This document shows, one piece after another, positions 54,494 through 62,884 of a stretch of DNA of 64,000 nucleotides (positions are counted from its first letter, which is position 1; each line of letters opens with the position of its first letter). Source of the DNA: an uncultured Muribaculaceae bacterium. GTDB lineage: Bacteria; Bacteroidota; Bacteroidia; Bacteroidales; Muribaculaceae. The position numbers and the translations under genes were made by a program. The stretch is from the NCBI GenBank assembly GCA_944321865.1, contig CALUMZ010000099.1:1-64000 (forward strand). Reading direction: 5' to 3'. The notes beneath the pieces are model-generated. The model was given only the letters and a program-made list of their open reading frames with translations. It searched no databases and was not told the origin of the DNA.

Positions 54494-56675
54494 CTTTTAC
54501 TCCTTTCACTGTTTTGATTTTCTTAATTAGCTCGTTTAATGATTTTGTATCGTTTACTCCAATAACAAGGTATCCTCGGAAGATACCATCGTTAGAGTCA
54601 ATGGAAATGCTACGTAACGATGTGTCATTTTCCTTGTTTATGAGAGAGGTTATGTTTGTGACTATGCCAATGTCATCGTTGCCGATGATGCGTAGAGTAA
54701 CAGCAAATTGCTGCCCCATTTTCCCCGACCATGCAGCATTGATGCAACGATATGGATAGCGTTGCATTAAATGTTGCATGTTCTTACAGTCGGAACGGTG
54801 TATTTTTATTGCCCCATCGGATGAAGTAAAACCTGTTATCTTATCACCTATAATAGGGTTGCAACATCTTGATAATTTATAATTTATGCCTTTTATATTA
54901 TCTCCTATGATTAATATGTCGCGGGTCTCGGGAATTTCATTTGTGGCGTGTTGCTGAAATGTGAAATTTTCGGCCGACTCGGGAATAAATGACTGATCTG
55001 TTGGCTCAGCAATAGATAAATATGTGTTAACAACATCATTGACATCAAGTTTATCCAAAAGGTCGATATAAAAGTCGGTAGCCGTTTTATATCCAAGTTT
55101 TTTTATAGCTTTGGTGAGGATAGATTCGTCAATATCAATTTTGCGATTTTTGAAACGACGTTGTAGCAATTCTTTTCCCAACCCTACATTTTTTGAGGTC
55201 TGCTCATTGAGGGATTGGCGTATTTTATTACGGGCTTTGTTTGTAATAACGATATTCAGCCAGTTGGGATTTGGTGTTTGTGCCGATGATGTTAATATTT
55301 CTATTGTGTCGCCGCTTTTAATTTTATATGTTATTTTCTTATTCTTACCGTTTACTTTCCCTCCCGTACAAGTGCATCCTACATTTGAATGAATGGCAAA
55401 CGCAAAGTCGAGTAGGGTAGCACCGGCCGGTAATCGAAACAGGTCGCCCTTGGGTGTAAATGCGAATACTTCTTCATTGTAGATATCCATGTTTACATCT
55501 CGCATGAGTTCAGTCGGAGTATTGCCAGATTCAAGAATGTCGCGAATATTGTTCATCCAGTCGTCGATGCTCCCTTCACTCTTGATACCTTTGTATTTCC
55601 AATGAGCCGCCAGTCCACGTTCGGCAACTTCGTCCATTCGTTTGGTGCGAATTTGCACTTCTACCCATTTTGATTGAGGCCCATACACGGTTATGTGCAG
55701 GGATTCATACCCGTTGGATTTCGGGTTTGAAATCCAATCTTTCAATCTTGCAGTATTTGCCGTGTACATATCAGTCACTATGGAATATGCAAGCCAGCAA
55801 TCGGCCTTTTCGGATTTCAAAGGTGTGTCTATTATTATGCGGATCGCAAACAGGTCGAATATATCGTCTACATCGGCGTGCTGCTTTTTCATTTTGTTCC
55901 AAATCGAGTTGATAGACTTTGTTCGACCTTTTATATCGTATTTCAGGTGTGTATTGTCAAGAGCAACTTTTAATGGTTCGATGAAATCGCTGATATACTT
56001 GTCACGTGCAGCCTTGGTCTCATTTAATTTCCGGGCTATTTGCGTATATGTCTCACGTTCGGTATATTTAAGCGACAAGTCTTCAAGCTCTGACTTGATT
56101 TTATACAGGCCTAACCGGTGGGCTAATGGTGCATACAGATATTTGGCTTCAGATGAAATATCATGCACGAATTTCTCGTTGGGGTGGTGGTTAATCATCC
56201 TCATTATGCCTAACCGGTCGACTATCATAATCAAGATAACCCTTATGTCTTGAGCGAAAGTGAGAAGTAGTTTATGGAAATTCTCACTTTCCACAGCAGC
56301 CTGTTTTTTATACAGTGATGAAATTTTTATCAATCCGGAAACGAGTTTAAGAGTGTCGTCTCCGAATTTATTTTGAATTTCTTCGGGTGTAATCGATTCG
56401 TTGTGACATAAAGAATAGATTAGCACGGCAATTATCATATTGCGGTCGGCATGAATGTTTTCGGCAAGCAGAATGGCCGTGTTTAAGGTTCTGATTACGG
56501 GATTAATGCCATATTTATCGCGATGAAGATGTCCGTTCTCTATACCTTGTTTAATGATTTCATATAGCAATCGTATGTCGTCATGAGACATGATGCCTTT
56601 TGACAACATGACGAGCTCTTTGCATTGCTTGAATGCAAGAATCTTTTCTGAATTGTTGAAATAACTATCTGACAT
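54474..56675 (-). CDS. relA: RelA-type (p)ppGpp synthetase with degenerate hydrolase domain
   Basis: A long RSH-family alarmone enzyme of 733 residues from MSDSYFNN (56675; an ATG at 56699 adds eight). The synthetase domain looks intact: GRTKSINSIWNKM, RLKDWISNPKSNGYESLH and VEVQIRT. A TGS domain (EVFAFTPKGDLFRLPAGATLLDFAFAIH), a Cys-rich zinc-finger region and a C-terminal ACT domain follow. The N-terminal HD hydrolase region is recognisable but its metal ligands are gone: the usual H is replaced in INPVIRTLN, and the HD motif reads LIYSLCHNES. The protein should make but not degrade (p)ppGpp, like enterobacterial RelA, and a SpoT-type hydrolase is expected elsewhere. Confidence 0.88.
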   Translation of the reverse strand: MSDSYFNNSEKILAFKQCKELVMLSKGIMSHDDIRLLYEIIKQGIENGHLHRDKYGINPVIRTLNTAILLAENIHADRNMIIAVLIYSLCHNESITPEEIQNKFGDDTLKLVSGLIKISSLYKKQAAVESENFHKLLLTFAQDIRVILIMIVDRLGIMRMINHHPNEKFVHDISSEAKYLYAPLAHRLGLYKIKSELEDLSLKYTERETYTQIARKLNETKAARDKYISDFIEPLKVALDNTHLKYDIKGRTKSINSIWNKMKKQHADVDDIFDLFAIRIIIDTPLKSEKADCWLAYSIVTDMYTANTARLKDWISNPKSNGYESLHITVYGPQSKWVEVQIRTKRMDEVAERGLAAHWKYKGIKSEGSIDDWMNNIRDILESGNTPTELMRDVNMDIYNEEVFAFTPKGDLFRLPAGATLLDFAFAIHSNVGCTCTGGKVNGKNKKITYKIKSGDTIEILTSSAQTPNPNWLNIVITNKARNKIRQSLNEQTSKNVGLGKELLQRRFKNRKIDIDESILTKAIKKLGYKTATDFYIDLLDKLDVNDVVNTYLSIAEPTDQSFIPESAENFTFQQHATNEIPETRDILIIGDNIKGINYKLSRCCNPIIGDKITGFTSSDGAIKIHRSDCKNMQHLMQRYPYRCINAAWSGKMGQQFAVTLRIIGNDDIGIVTNITSLINKENDTSLRSISIDSNDGIFRGYLVIGVNDTKSLNELIKKIKTVKGVKDVQRSN

Positions 56676-56752
56676 GATTCTTGATGAGAAATTTTGCACG
56701 AATATATTAAAAAAAAAGTAACTGCCGTGTAGAAAAAAGATAAAATAATTTG

Positions 56753-56760
56753 TAATTTTG
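56753..56760 (+). promoter_or_regulatory. -7 element of the DUF4301-thioredoxin unit
   Basis: TAATTTTG, 32 bases before the ATG at 56792. The upstream -33 region has no clear TTTG. Confidence 0.45.
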
Positions 56761-56791
56761 GTAAGGAATTAAACCTAAAAATCAAGAAATC

Positions 56792-58315
56792 ATGTTGACT
56801 CAAGAAGACCTAAAACTATTAAAGAAAAAAGGGATAACTCCCGAAACGCTTGAAGTACAAATTAATCGTTTTAAGAGTGGTTTTCCATTCTTAAAAGTAA
56901 AATCAGTTGCAACTGTCGGAAATGGAATAATGCGGCTATCAGACGAAAGTGCAAACCATTATATGGATTTATGGAATGCCCGATTGTCGGAAGGTTGCAA
57001 AGTGGTAAAATTTGTGCCTGCTTCGGGTGCGGCCAGTCGCATGTTTAAAAATTTATTTGAATTTATATCGTCAGGTCGTCAAACGCCGGAAACCGACTTT
57101 GAAAAAAAATTTTTTGAAGGAATAAAGAATTTTGCATTTTATGAATCTCTTGATAAAGCATGTATAAATAAGCATGGACAAGATATAGACGCTCTGATGC
57201 AAGCAGGCAGGCACGTCGATATAGTGAAGTGCTTGATAACGAAAGACGGCCTTGATTATGGAAGTCTTCCAAAGGGTTTATTACTGTTTCATAAGACCGG
57301 CAATGTAGTACATACCCCGGTAGAAGAGCATCTTGAAGAAGGTGCACAATATGCAAAGGACAAGGACGGTGTAGTCAATATACATTTTACGGTATCGCCC
57401 GAGCATCGTGAAAAGTTCAAGGAACTTATAGACGCAAAACTTGCTTCAGTGGAAAAAGAATGGAACGTGCGTTATGATATATCAATGTCGGAACAAAAAG
57501 CATCAACCGATACCGTGGCGGTGACATTAGATAACGTCCCATATAGAGATGAAAATGGGGAACTCGTATTCCGTCCCGCCGGGCATGGTGCATTAATTGA
57601 GAATCTGAATGATATTGATGCCGATGTAGTATTTATTAAAAACATAGATAATGTGGTTCCTCGAACTTTGCGTGACACAACGGTAAAGTATAAGCAAGTA
57701 ATAGGCGGTATATTAATTGAGGTTCAGAAGAAGATTTCGGAATATGTGACGATGCTTGAATCGGGCAATTATACAATGGAGCAAGTGCGAGAAATTATTG
57801 CATTTATGCACAATGTTTTATGCACTCGTTATGATGAGACTAAGCAACTCGAAGATTCTGAGCTTGTTATATATCTCTTGAAGAAACTGCACCGTCCGAT
57901 ACGTGTTTGTGGAGTGGTAAAGAATGACGGAGAACCCGGTGGTGGTCCGTATATAGCTTATAATAGTGACGGGACTTCATCTCCGCAAATTATGGAAAGT
58001 GCCCAATTTGATAAAAATAACCCCGAATCTGTTTCAATGATTAAGAATGGAAGCCATTTTAATCCGGTTGATTTGGTATGCTATATAAAAGATGTAGATG
58101 GGACTCATTTTGACTTAAAGCGATATGTAGACCATAATACAGGCCTTATTTCTGAAAAATCCAAATCAGGGGTTACTATAAAGGCACTTGAATTGCCGGG
58201 ATTATGGAATGGATCGATGAGTGACTGGAATACCGTATTTGTAGAAGTTCCTATCGAAACATTCAATCCGGTAAAGACCGTTAATGATTTATTAAGGCCT
58301 CAACATCAAGGATAG
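56792..58315 (+). CDS. DUF4301 family protein
   Basis: A 507-residue cytosolic protein of the Bacteroidota-typical DUF4301 family. Features are FVPASGAASRMFKNL (about 73-87), a nucleotidyltransferase-like signature, and VVKNDGEPGGGPYIAYNSDGTSSPQIMES (about 376-404). The family is distantly related to sugar-phosphate nucleotidyltransferases, and the SGAASRM motif resembles their N-terminal loop; the reaction is unknown. It precedes a thioredoxin gene by eight bases and is likely co-transcribed with it. Confidence 0.85.
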   Translation: MLTQEDLKLLKKKGITPETLEVQINRFKSGFPFLKVKSVATVGNGIMRLSDESANHYMDLWNARLSEGCKVVKFVPASGAASRMFKNLFEFISSGRQTPETDFEKKFFEGIKNFAFYESLDKACINKHGQDIDALMQAGRHVDIVKCLITKDGLDYGSLPKGLLLFHKTGNVVHTPVEEHLEEGAQYAKDKDGVVNIHFTVSPEHREKFKELIDAKLASVEKEWNVRYDISMSEQKASTDTVAVTLDNVPYRDENGELVFRPAGHGALIENLNDIDADVVFIKNIDNVVPRTLRDTTVKYKQVIGGILIEVQKKISEYVTMLESGNYTMEQVREIIAFMHNVLCTRYDETKQLEDSELVIYLLKKLHRPIRVCGVVKNDGEPGGGPYIAYNSDGTSSPQIMESAQFDKNNPESVSMIKNGSHFNPVDLVCYIKDVDGTHFDLKRYVDHNTGLISEKSKSGVTIKALELPGLWNGSMSDWNTVFVEVPIETFNPVKTVNDLLRPQHQG

Positions 58316-58323
58316 TAGGAGAT

Positions 58324-58761
58324 ATGAATGTAAAATATTTTATTGTTTCTTTTTTGGTGGGTCTTTTTGCCATATTGGCGGAGGCGAAAGTCAACGATGG
58401 TGTGGTAAATAGTATTACGCAGAATGAATATCAGTCTCTCGTTCATGATTACGAGTCGGATGCCAATTCGTGGAAATATAAAGGAGAAAAAAATTCCATT
58501 ATAGAATTTTCTGCGACGTGGTGTGGACCGTGTAAGAGGTTAGCTCCTATACTTGATGAATTGGCAAAAGAGTATTCAGGTAAAATCACTTTTTATAAAG
58601 TAGATATAGATTCATGCCGGGAATTGGCCCAAGTTTATGGGGTTTCGTCTGTGCCGACTATTTTATTTTGCCCTGCCGATGGTAGTCGTCCCACGGTAAT
58701 AACCGGAGCTTATCCCAAAGAGGAAATAATAAAAGTGATAGAGTACGTTTTTAAGCAATGA
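58324..58761 (+). CDS. Exported thioredoxin-like protein
   Basis: A 145-residue thioredoxin with an N-terminal signal peptide (about residues 1-21, ILAEAKV). The redox motif WCGPCK (about 66-71) and the cis-Pro segment VSSVPTILF (about 111-119) are intact. It should act in the periplasm in disulfide reduction or in protection of envelope proteins. A 19-bp hairpin begins within the stop codon region. Confidence 0.9.
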   Translation: MNVKYFIVSFLVGLFAILAEAKVNDGVVNSITQNEYQSLVHDYESDANSWKYKGEKNSIIEFSATWCGPCKRLAPILDELAKEYSGKITFYKVDIDSCRELAQVYGVSSVPTILFCPADGSRPTVITGAYPKEEIIKVIEYVFKQ

Positions 58762-58811
58762 GAAACAAAGAGGGAGGAAATTAAAAATTTCTTCCCTCTT
58801 TGTTTCTCATT
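58757..58811. terminator. Bidirectional terminator between thioredoxin and aldo/keto reductase genes
   Basis: AATGAGAAACAAAGAGGGA (58757-58775) pairs perfectly with TCCCTCTTTGTTTCTCATT (58793-58811). The 19-bp stem starts inside the thioredoxin stop codon and ends two bases before the reductase stop on the other strand, so it serves both convergent genes. Confidence 0.85.
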
Positions 58812-58812
58812 G

Positions 58813-60207
58813 TTATAATGTGTTTTGTTTCAATTGTTCGACGTAGGCATCTATGCGGTGTAATTCCTGTGGAATGTTTATGCCTTGAGGACAATGAGGT
58901 GAGCATTGATTACAACCAATGCAATGGCTCGCTTGACGTAATTTAGGTACACTACGGTCATATCCTATTAAATAAGCCCTTCGTGCTTCTCTATAATGCT
59001 TGTCTTGGGAGCTTGCCGGTATATTATCTTCATTTAAACATTTATTGTAATGTAATAAAATAGCGGGTATGTCTATGCCATAGGGGCACGGCATACAATA
59101 TTTACAGTCATTGCATGGAATGGTGGGGTATTGCATCATAAGGATTGCAGTATCATGCAAGAATTTGTTTTCGTCGTCGGTTAGTGGTTTAAGTGGTGAA
59201 TATGTATGCAAGTTGTCTTCCAAGTGTTCCATACGTGTCATTCCGCTTAGAACGGTAAGAACGTTGGGATAAGAGCCGACGAACCTGAATGCCCAAGATG
59301 CAACGCTCCGTTCGGGTTCTTGCTGCTTTAGCCGAGCCATTATGTTGTCGGGCAGATTTGACAACCGCCCACCAAGTAACGGTTCCATTATGATTGCCTG
59401 AATATTATGTTTTACTAATTCATTATATAGATATTCGGCATCAGTATTCCTCTCATTTATATCTTTGGCATGATTCCAGTCGATATAATTCATTTGAATT
59501 TGTACGAAATCCCAGTGGTATTTGTCATTTTGGGCAAGTAAATTGTCATAAACGTTTATATCGCCATGAAAAGAAAATCCGAGATTGCGTATTCTTCCTG
59601 CTTTACGCTCTTCGATCAAGAAGTCAAGAATACCATTTTTTATATATCGGTTTTCAAATTCTTCCATTCCTCCATTCCCGACGCTATGAAGCAACATATA
59701 GTCGATATAGTCAACTTGTAGTTTTTTTAGGGAATTATGGTACATTTCTATTGATTTTTCTCTTGACCAAGTTGACTTTGCAAAATTCGACAATTTGGTT
59801 GCTATGAAATATTTATCACGTGGATAACGGCTTAAGGCAATCCCTGTGGCAGTTTCCGACATACCTTGGCAGTAAGCCGGGGAAGTGTCGAAATAATTTA
59901 CGCCATGTTTTATTGCGTAATCAACCATTTGATTGACCATCTCTTGGTCAATTTCTCCATTACCGCCTTCTCGGGCACTGCGCCCATCGACAGACGGTAA
60001 TCGCATCATGCCAAAACCAAGCAGTGATACTTGGTCTCCGGTATGAATATTGGTGCGATATGTCATTTCTCCGTCTGTAGGAACGACTTGAGACGTCTGT
60101 GTGTCGTTATTGTTGTTGCAACTTAACAAACTTGTCGTTGCGGTTACTGTTCCGACAGCCCCTAATGTTTTAATAAAACTGCGGCGAGATATGTTATTTT
60201 CTTTCAT
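58813..60207 (-). CDS. Tat-exported aldo/keto reductase with two C-terminal [4Fe-4S] sites
   Basis: A 464-residue protein from MKENNISRR (60207; an ATG at 60300 adds 31 residues overlapping the next gene). It has a twin-arginine signal (SRRSFIKTLG) and a following lipobox-like LLSC. The aldo/keto reductase barrel contains Asp/Tyr in NYFDTSPAY, Lys in IATKLS and His in LLHSV. Two ferredoxin-like cluster motifs end the protein (CNDCKYCMPC and CIGCNQCSPHC). The fold suggests an exported oxidoreductase that receives electrons through its Fe-S sites. It lies 10 bases after the NapH/NapG-type protein gene, which could supply them. Confidence 0.87.
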   Translation of the reverse strand: MKENNISRRSFIKTLGAVGTVTATTSLLSCNNNNDTQTSQVVPTDGEMTYRTNIHTGDQVSLLGFGMMRLPSVDGRSAREGGNGEIDQEMVNQMVDYAIKHGVNYFDTSPAYCQGMSETATGIALSRYPRDKYFIATKLSNFAKSTWSREKSIEMYHNSLKKLQVDYIDYMLLHSVGNGGMEEFENRYIKNGILDFLIEERKAGRIRNLGFSFHGDINVYDNLLAQNDKYHWDFVQIQMNYIDWNHAKDINERNTDAEYLYNELVKHNIQAIIMEPLLGGRLSNLPDNIMARLKQQEPERSVASWAFRFVGSYPNVLTVLSGMTRMEHLEDNLHTYSPLKPLTDDENKFLHDTAILMMQYPTIPCNDCKYCMPCPYGIDIPAILLHYNKCLNEDNIPASSQDKHYREARRAYLIGYDRSVPKLRQASHCIGCNQCSPHCPQGINIPQELHRIDAYVEQLKQNTL

Positions 60208-60217
60208 AGTTCCAGTG

Positions 60218-61717
60218 TTATTGTTCGTGGTGTACTTTGTGACCTTCAACATATATGGCGCTAAACGGACGTGAAGGACATAAATTTTCGCATGCTCCAC
60301 AGCCTATACATCTTTCCTCGTTAATTACCGGAATTTTTACCGATTGGGAATCATTTGAATCCGATGGTACCATTTTGATTGCTCCAACGGGGCAGTGGCG
60401 TGCGCAGTTTCCGCATTCAACACCGTCGGTAAGCGGTATGCAATTTTTTCTTATCCATACGGCATGGCCTATATGAATTGCCGATTTCTCCGCAACTGTA
60501 ATTGGAGTAATTGCTCCGGTTGGGCAAACTTGTGAACATTTATTGCATTCCGGACGGCAATATCCGCGTTCGTATGACATTTCGGGTTGCATGAGTCTTT
60601 CGATATCGCCCGATGGACGTAACACACCATTGGGGCATACCGATACACATAGCTGGCAAGCAGTGCAATGTTGGGCAAAATGTTGCAAACTTAGTGCCCC
60701 GGGAGGTTCGATATGAGTGTTCCGGTTGGGTATCTTTTTATCTTCTATTATGGCAAGTCCGCCATCCACAGTTTTTTCTTGTGCTTTTAATGCTGCAGTT
60801 GTAGCTGTGGCTATGGCCGTTACAATAAAAGAGCGCCGGGTATTATTGGGTTCTTCAACTGTATAATATGGATCGAATTTTTGTTTTTTCTTTTTAGCCG
60901 GGCCAAAACTGATTGCATCAAATTCGCAACTGTCGATGCAGTCCATGCAATCCACACATCGGCTATAATCGATAGCATGGTTTTTATAATCGATGCATGC
61001 CGCTTTACATTGCCGGGAACACAAGCTGCAGTTGTGGCATTTGTCGGGATCTATGCGGACTTTTAGTAAAGAATATTTTGATATAAATCCAAGTACCGTA
61101 CCAACCGGGCATATTGTATTGCAATATGTGCGGCCGTTTTTCCATGCGAGTATGGCAATGATAATAAAGGAACCAACGGTGACAATGAATGTAGACAAGC
61201 TCTTTATCCATACGTCTGTTTGGTAGAATGCGTAACTGTCGGCACGTTCGGCAAAATAGGCTAATATGTTATTCCCACATATATATAACGGAGCAAGCAA
61301 ATTGTTTGCGATGCGACCGTATGAACTATAAGGGGCTAAAAGTGTAACAACAGAACCGATGCCGGCAATCATGGCTGCTATAAATAGGATTAATATAGTG
61401 TATCGCATCCGACTTTTTGCCGACGAATAAGAGAAACGCCGTTGTTGTTTTTTGCCTCTTCGTGAATTAATCCATGAGATTATGTCTTGCATGATGCCTA
61501 ATGGACAGATCACAGAACAGTATACACGTCCTATTATCAATGTAATGATTATCAAAGCTGCGATTATGCCTATGTTCAATGCAAGAACGGCCGGCAGGAA
61601 TTGAATTTTTGCCAACCAACCGAACCACGCATGGATTGTTCCGGTAAAATCAAGGAACAACAATGTAACGGCTGTGAAAAACAGGATGGCAAGAGTTAAT
61701 CTTATTTTTTTTAACAT
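60218..61717 (-). CDS. NapH/NapG-type polyferredoxin fusion protein
   Basis: A 499-residue protein from MLKKIR (61717; an ATG at 61732 adds five). The N-terminal ~225 residues match a NapH-like membrane quinol dehydrogenase: about four helices with the paired motifs CSVICPLG and CNTICPVG. Two ferredoxin sites follow (CHNCSLCSRQC and CVDCMDC). Then an internal twin-arginine sequence RRSFIVTAIATATTAA (about 284-299) introduces a NapG/MauM-like domain with at least four more cluster motifs (CTACQLC, CRPECNKC, CGNCARHC, CIGCGACENLC). It reads as a fusion of two proteins that are separate elsewhere, moving electrons from quinol to the periplasmic side. It is co-transcribed with the Fe-S aldo/keto reductase. 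Confidence 0.85.
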   Translation of the reverse strand: MLKKIRLTLAILFFTAVTLLFLDFTGTIHAWFGWLAKIQFLPAVLALNIGIIAALIIITLIIGRVYCSVICPLGIMQDIISWINSRRGKKQQRRFSYSSAKSRMRYTILILFIAAMIAGIGSVVTLLAPYSSYGRIANNLLAPLYICGNNILAYFAERADSYAFYQTDVWIKSLSTFIVTVGSFIIIAILAWKNGRTYCNTICPVGTVLGFISKYSLLKVRIDPDKCHNCSLCSRQCKAACIDYKNHAIDYSRCVDCMDCIDSCEFDAISFGPAKKKKQKFDPYYTVEEPNNTRRSFIVTAIATATTAALKAQEKTVDGGLAIIEDKKIPNRNTHIEPPGALSLQHFAQHCTACQLCVSVCPNGVLRPSGDIERLMQPEMSYERGYCRPECNKCSQVCPTGAITPITVAEKSAIHIGHAVWIRKNCIPLTDGVECGNCARHCPVGAIKMVPSDSNDSQSVKIPVINEERCIGCGACENLCPSRPFSAIYVEGHKVHHEQ

Positions 61718-61752
61718 AGTAGTTAGTTGCAATTATAATATTTACTACGTTA

Positions 61753-61760
61753 CAAAATTA
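61753..61760 (-). promoter_or_regulatory. -7 element of the Fe-S redox operon
   Basis: TAATTTTG on the minus strand, 36 bases before the ATG at 61717; no clear -33 element. Confidence 0.4.
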
Positions 61761-61840
61761 ATAAAAGTAACAATATTGTTGTTATATATATATTACAGAT
61801 TAAGTTACCATTATTACGGTATTGGGAATTGACGGGGAAT

Positions 61841-62350
61841 TTATTTATACCCTGCCAATATGGATTGAAGGTTTCTTCGGGTTATGTAGATGCGACTTTT
61901 TACGGTACCTATGGGTAATGAAAGTTTTTCGGCGATTTCTTTATAGGAATATCCGGCAAGGAATAATTTAAATGGTTGGCTGTCATTTTGGGAACAACAG
62001 TTTATAGTATTCAGAATTTCTTTTTTTGACAAATTGCTTTCGGGTGATACTTCTGATGCCTTATTACACATGGAATCGGGAATTGCGTTCCACATTTTCT
62101 CTTCTTTTGGAGGTCGTATTTTTGCCAATCGGCGACGATGGTTGATAAAAATGTTTTTCATTATTACACTTGACCAATTTCTGAAATTTGTGCCTTGATT
62201 AAAGCGATTTTTATTGTCAAGGATTTTTAGTATGGTTTCTTGCAGCAAATCTTTGGCATCGTCTAAATTGAGAGTCAATTTATACGCTAATTTGAGAAGC
62301 CAAGGTTGTGACATTAAAATTTGAGAAGTAATGTAATCATTGCCCGCCAT
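61841..62350 (-). CDS. ECF-type RNA polymerase sigma factor
   Basis: A 169-residue extracytoplasmic-function sigma factor starting MAGNDYITS (62350; an ATG six bases upstream is also possible). Region 2 is visible (LKLAYKLTLNLDDAKDLLQETILKIL, about 18-43), and region 4 ends the protein (GYSYKEIAEKLSLPIGTVKSRIYITRRNLQ, about 133-162). No anti-sigma gene is adjacent. It lies upstream of the Fe-S redox operon on the same strand, separated by about 120 bases and that operon's own -7 element; a regulatory link is possible but not shown. Confidence 0.9.
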   Translation of the reverse strand: MAGNDYITSQILMSQPWLLKLAYKLTLNLDDAKDLLQETILKILDNKNRFNQGTNFRNWSSVIMKNIFINHRRRLAKIRPPKEEKMWNAIPDSMCNKASEVSPESNLSKKEILNTINCCSQNDSQPFKLFLAGYSYKEIAEKLSLPIGTVKSRIYITRRNLQSILAGYK

Positions 62351-62356
62351 AAGCAT

Positions 62357-62636
62357 AAGTGAAAAAAGTGATATTCAAATTTATAAATAGTTTTCAATAT
62401 TTCAAAGTTAAAGAGTTTTTATTTCAACTGAATAACAATGGCATTTGTGGGGATAAAATAATTTAATGATTCAGATATACTAATAGCCGTTATTGTTGCC
62501 AGCGATTGTAAAAACATAGTTACGGGGTGTCCTAAAAAAGACTTGCATTTTCTTTATTTTGGTTTTCACACGATTGCGTGCTTGTAGTTGATTAGTGTAA
62601 TCGAAAACAACTATAAGAAGATACATTAACCATTGT
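62357..62636. other. Intergenic region with ECF -7 element, IS-end-like sequence and hairpin
   Basis: No ORF is supported. It contains the sigma-factor -7 box (62403-62410), a GGGGTGTCCTAAAAAAGAC block (62524-62542) resembling insertion-sequence termini but with no partner or transposase nearby, and a hairpin (CTTGTAGTTG 62581-62590 with CAACTATAAG 62608-62617, inner GATT/AATC) just before the next promoter. Confidence 0.4.
62403..62410 (-). promoter_or_regulatory. -7 element of the ECF sigma gene
   Basis: TAACTTTG on the minus strand, 53 bases before the ATG at 62350; no convincing -33 element is visible. Confidence 0.4.
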
Positions 62637-62667
62637 TTTGGTCGGCGTGTGGGAGGATATAATTTTG
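62637..62667 (+). promoter_or_regulatory. Promoter of the small membrane protein / ThrE-type exporter operon
   Basis: TTTG (62637-62640), a 19-base spacer and TAATTTTG (62660-62667), a perfect consensus match. It rules out an upstream start at 62638 and supports the ATG at 62692. Confidence 0.8.
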
Positions 62668-62691
62668 CAGCACGAAAAAATAAGGAAATTT

Positions 62692-62874
62692 ATGACGACT
62701 CATTTAATCATTACATGGTTTGCCATTATAGGCATCTCGATCGTTGGTATTATGCTACGATGTATTGTGAAATTTAATAATTACACCAATCATTACCAGT
62801 TTATTAGTTTCAATACTCCTGAAGATTTCTTTGAAAGTGACGACGATGACAACGATGACGAGACCGAAGAGTAA
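62692..62874 (+). CDS. Small membrane protein with acidic tail
   Basis: A 60-residue protein from MTTHLIITWF. One transmembrane helix (about residues 4-27, LIITWFAIIGISIVGIMLRCIV) is followed by a short polar linker and a very acidic C terminus (SDDDDNDDETEE). No family is recognised. It is the first ORF after a perfect promoter and lies 10 bases before the preferred start of the ThrE-type exporter gene, so it may be a subunit or regulator of that transporter. A gene this short could be spurious, but promoter position and composition support it. Confidence 0.65.
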   Translation: MTTHLIITWFAIIGISIVGIMLRCIVKFNNYTNHYQFISFNTPEDFFESDDDDNDDETEE

Positions 62875-62884
62875 ATATATTGAC

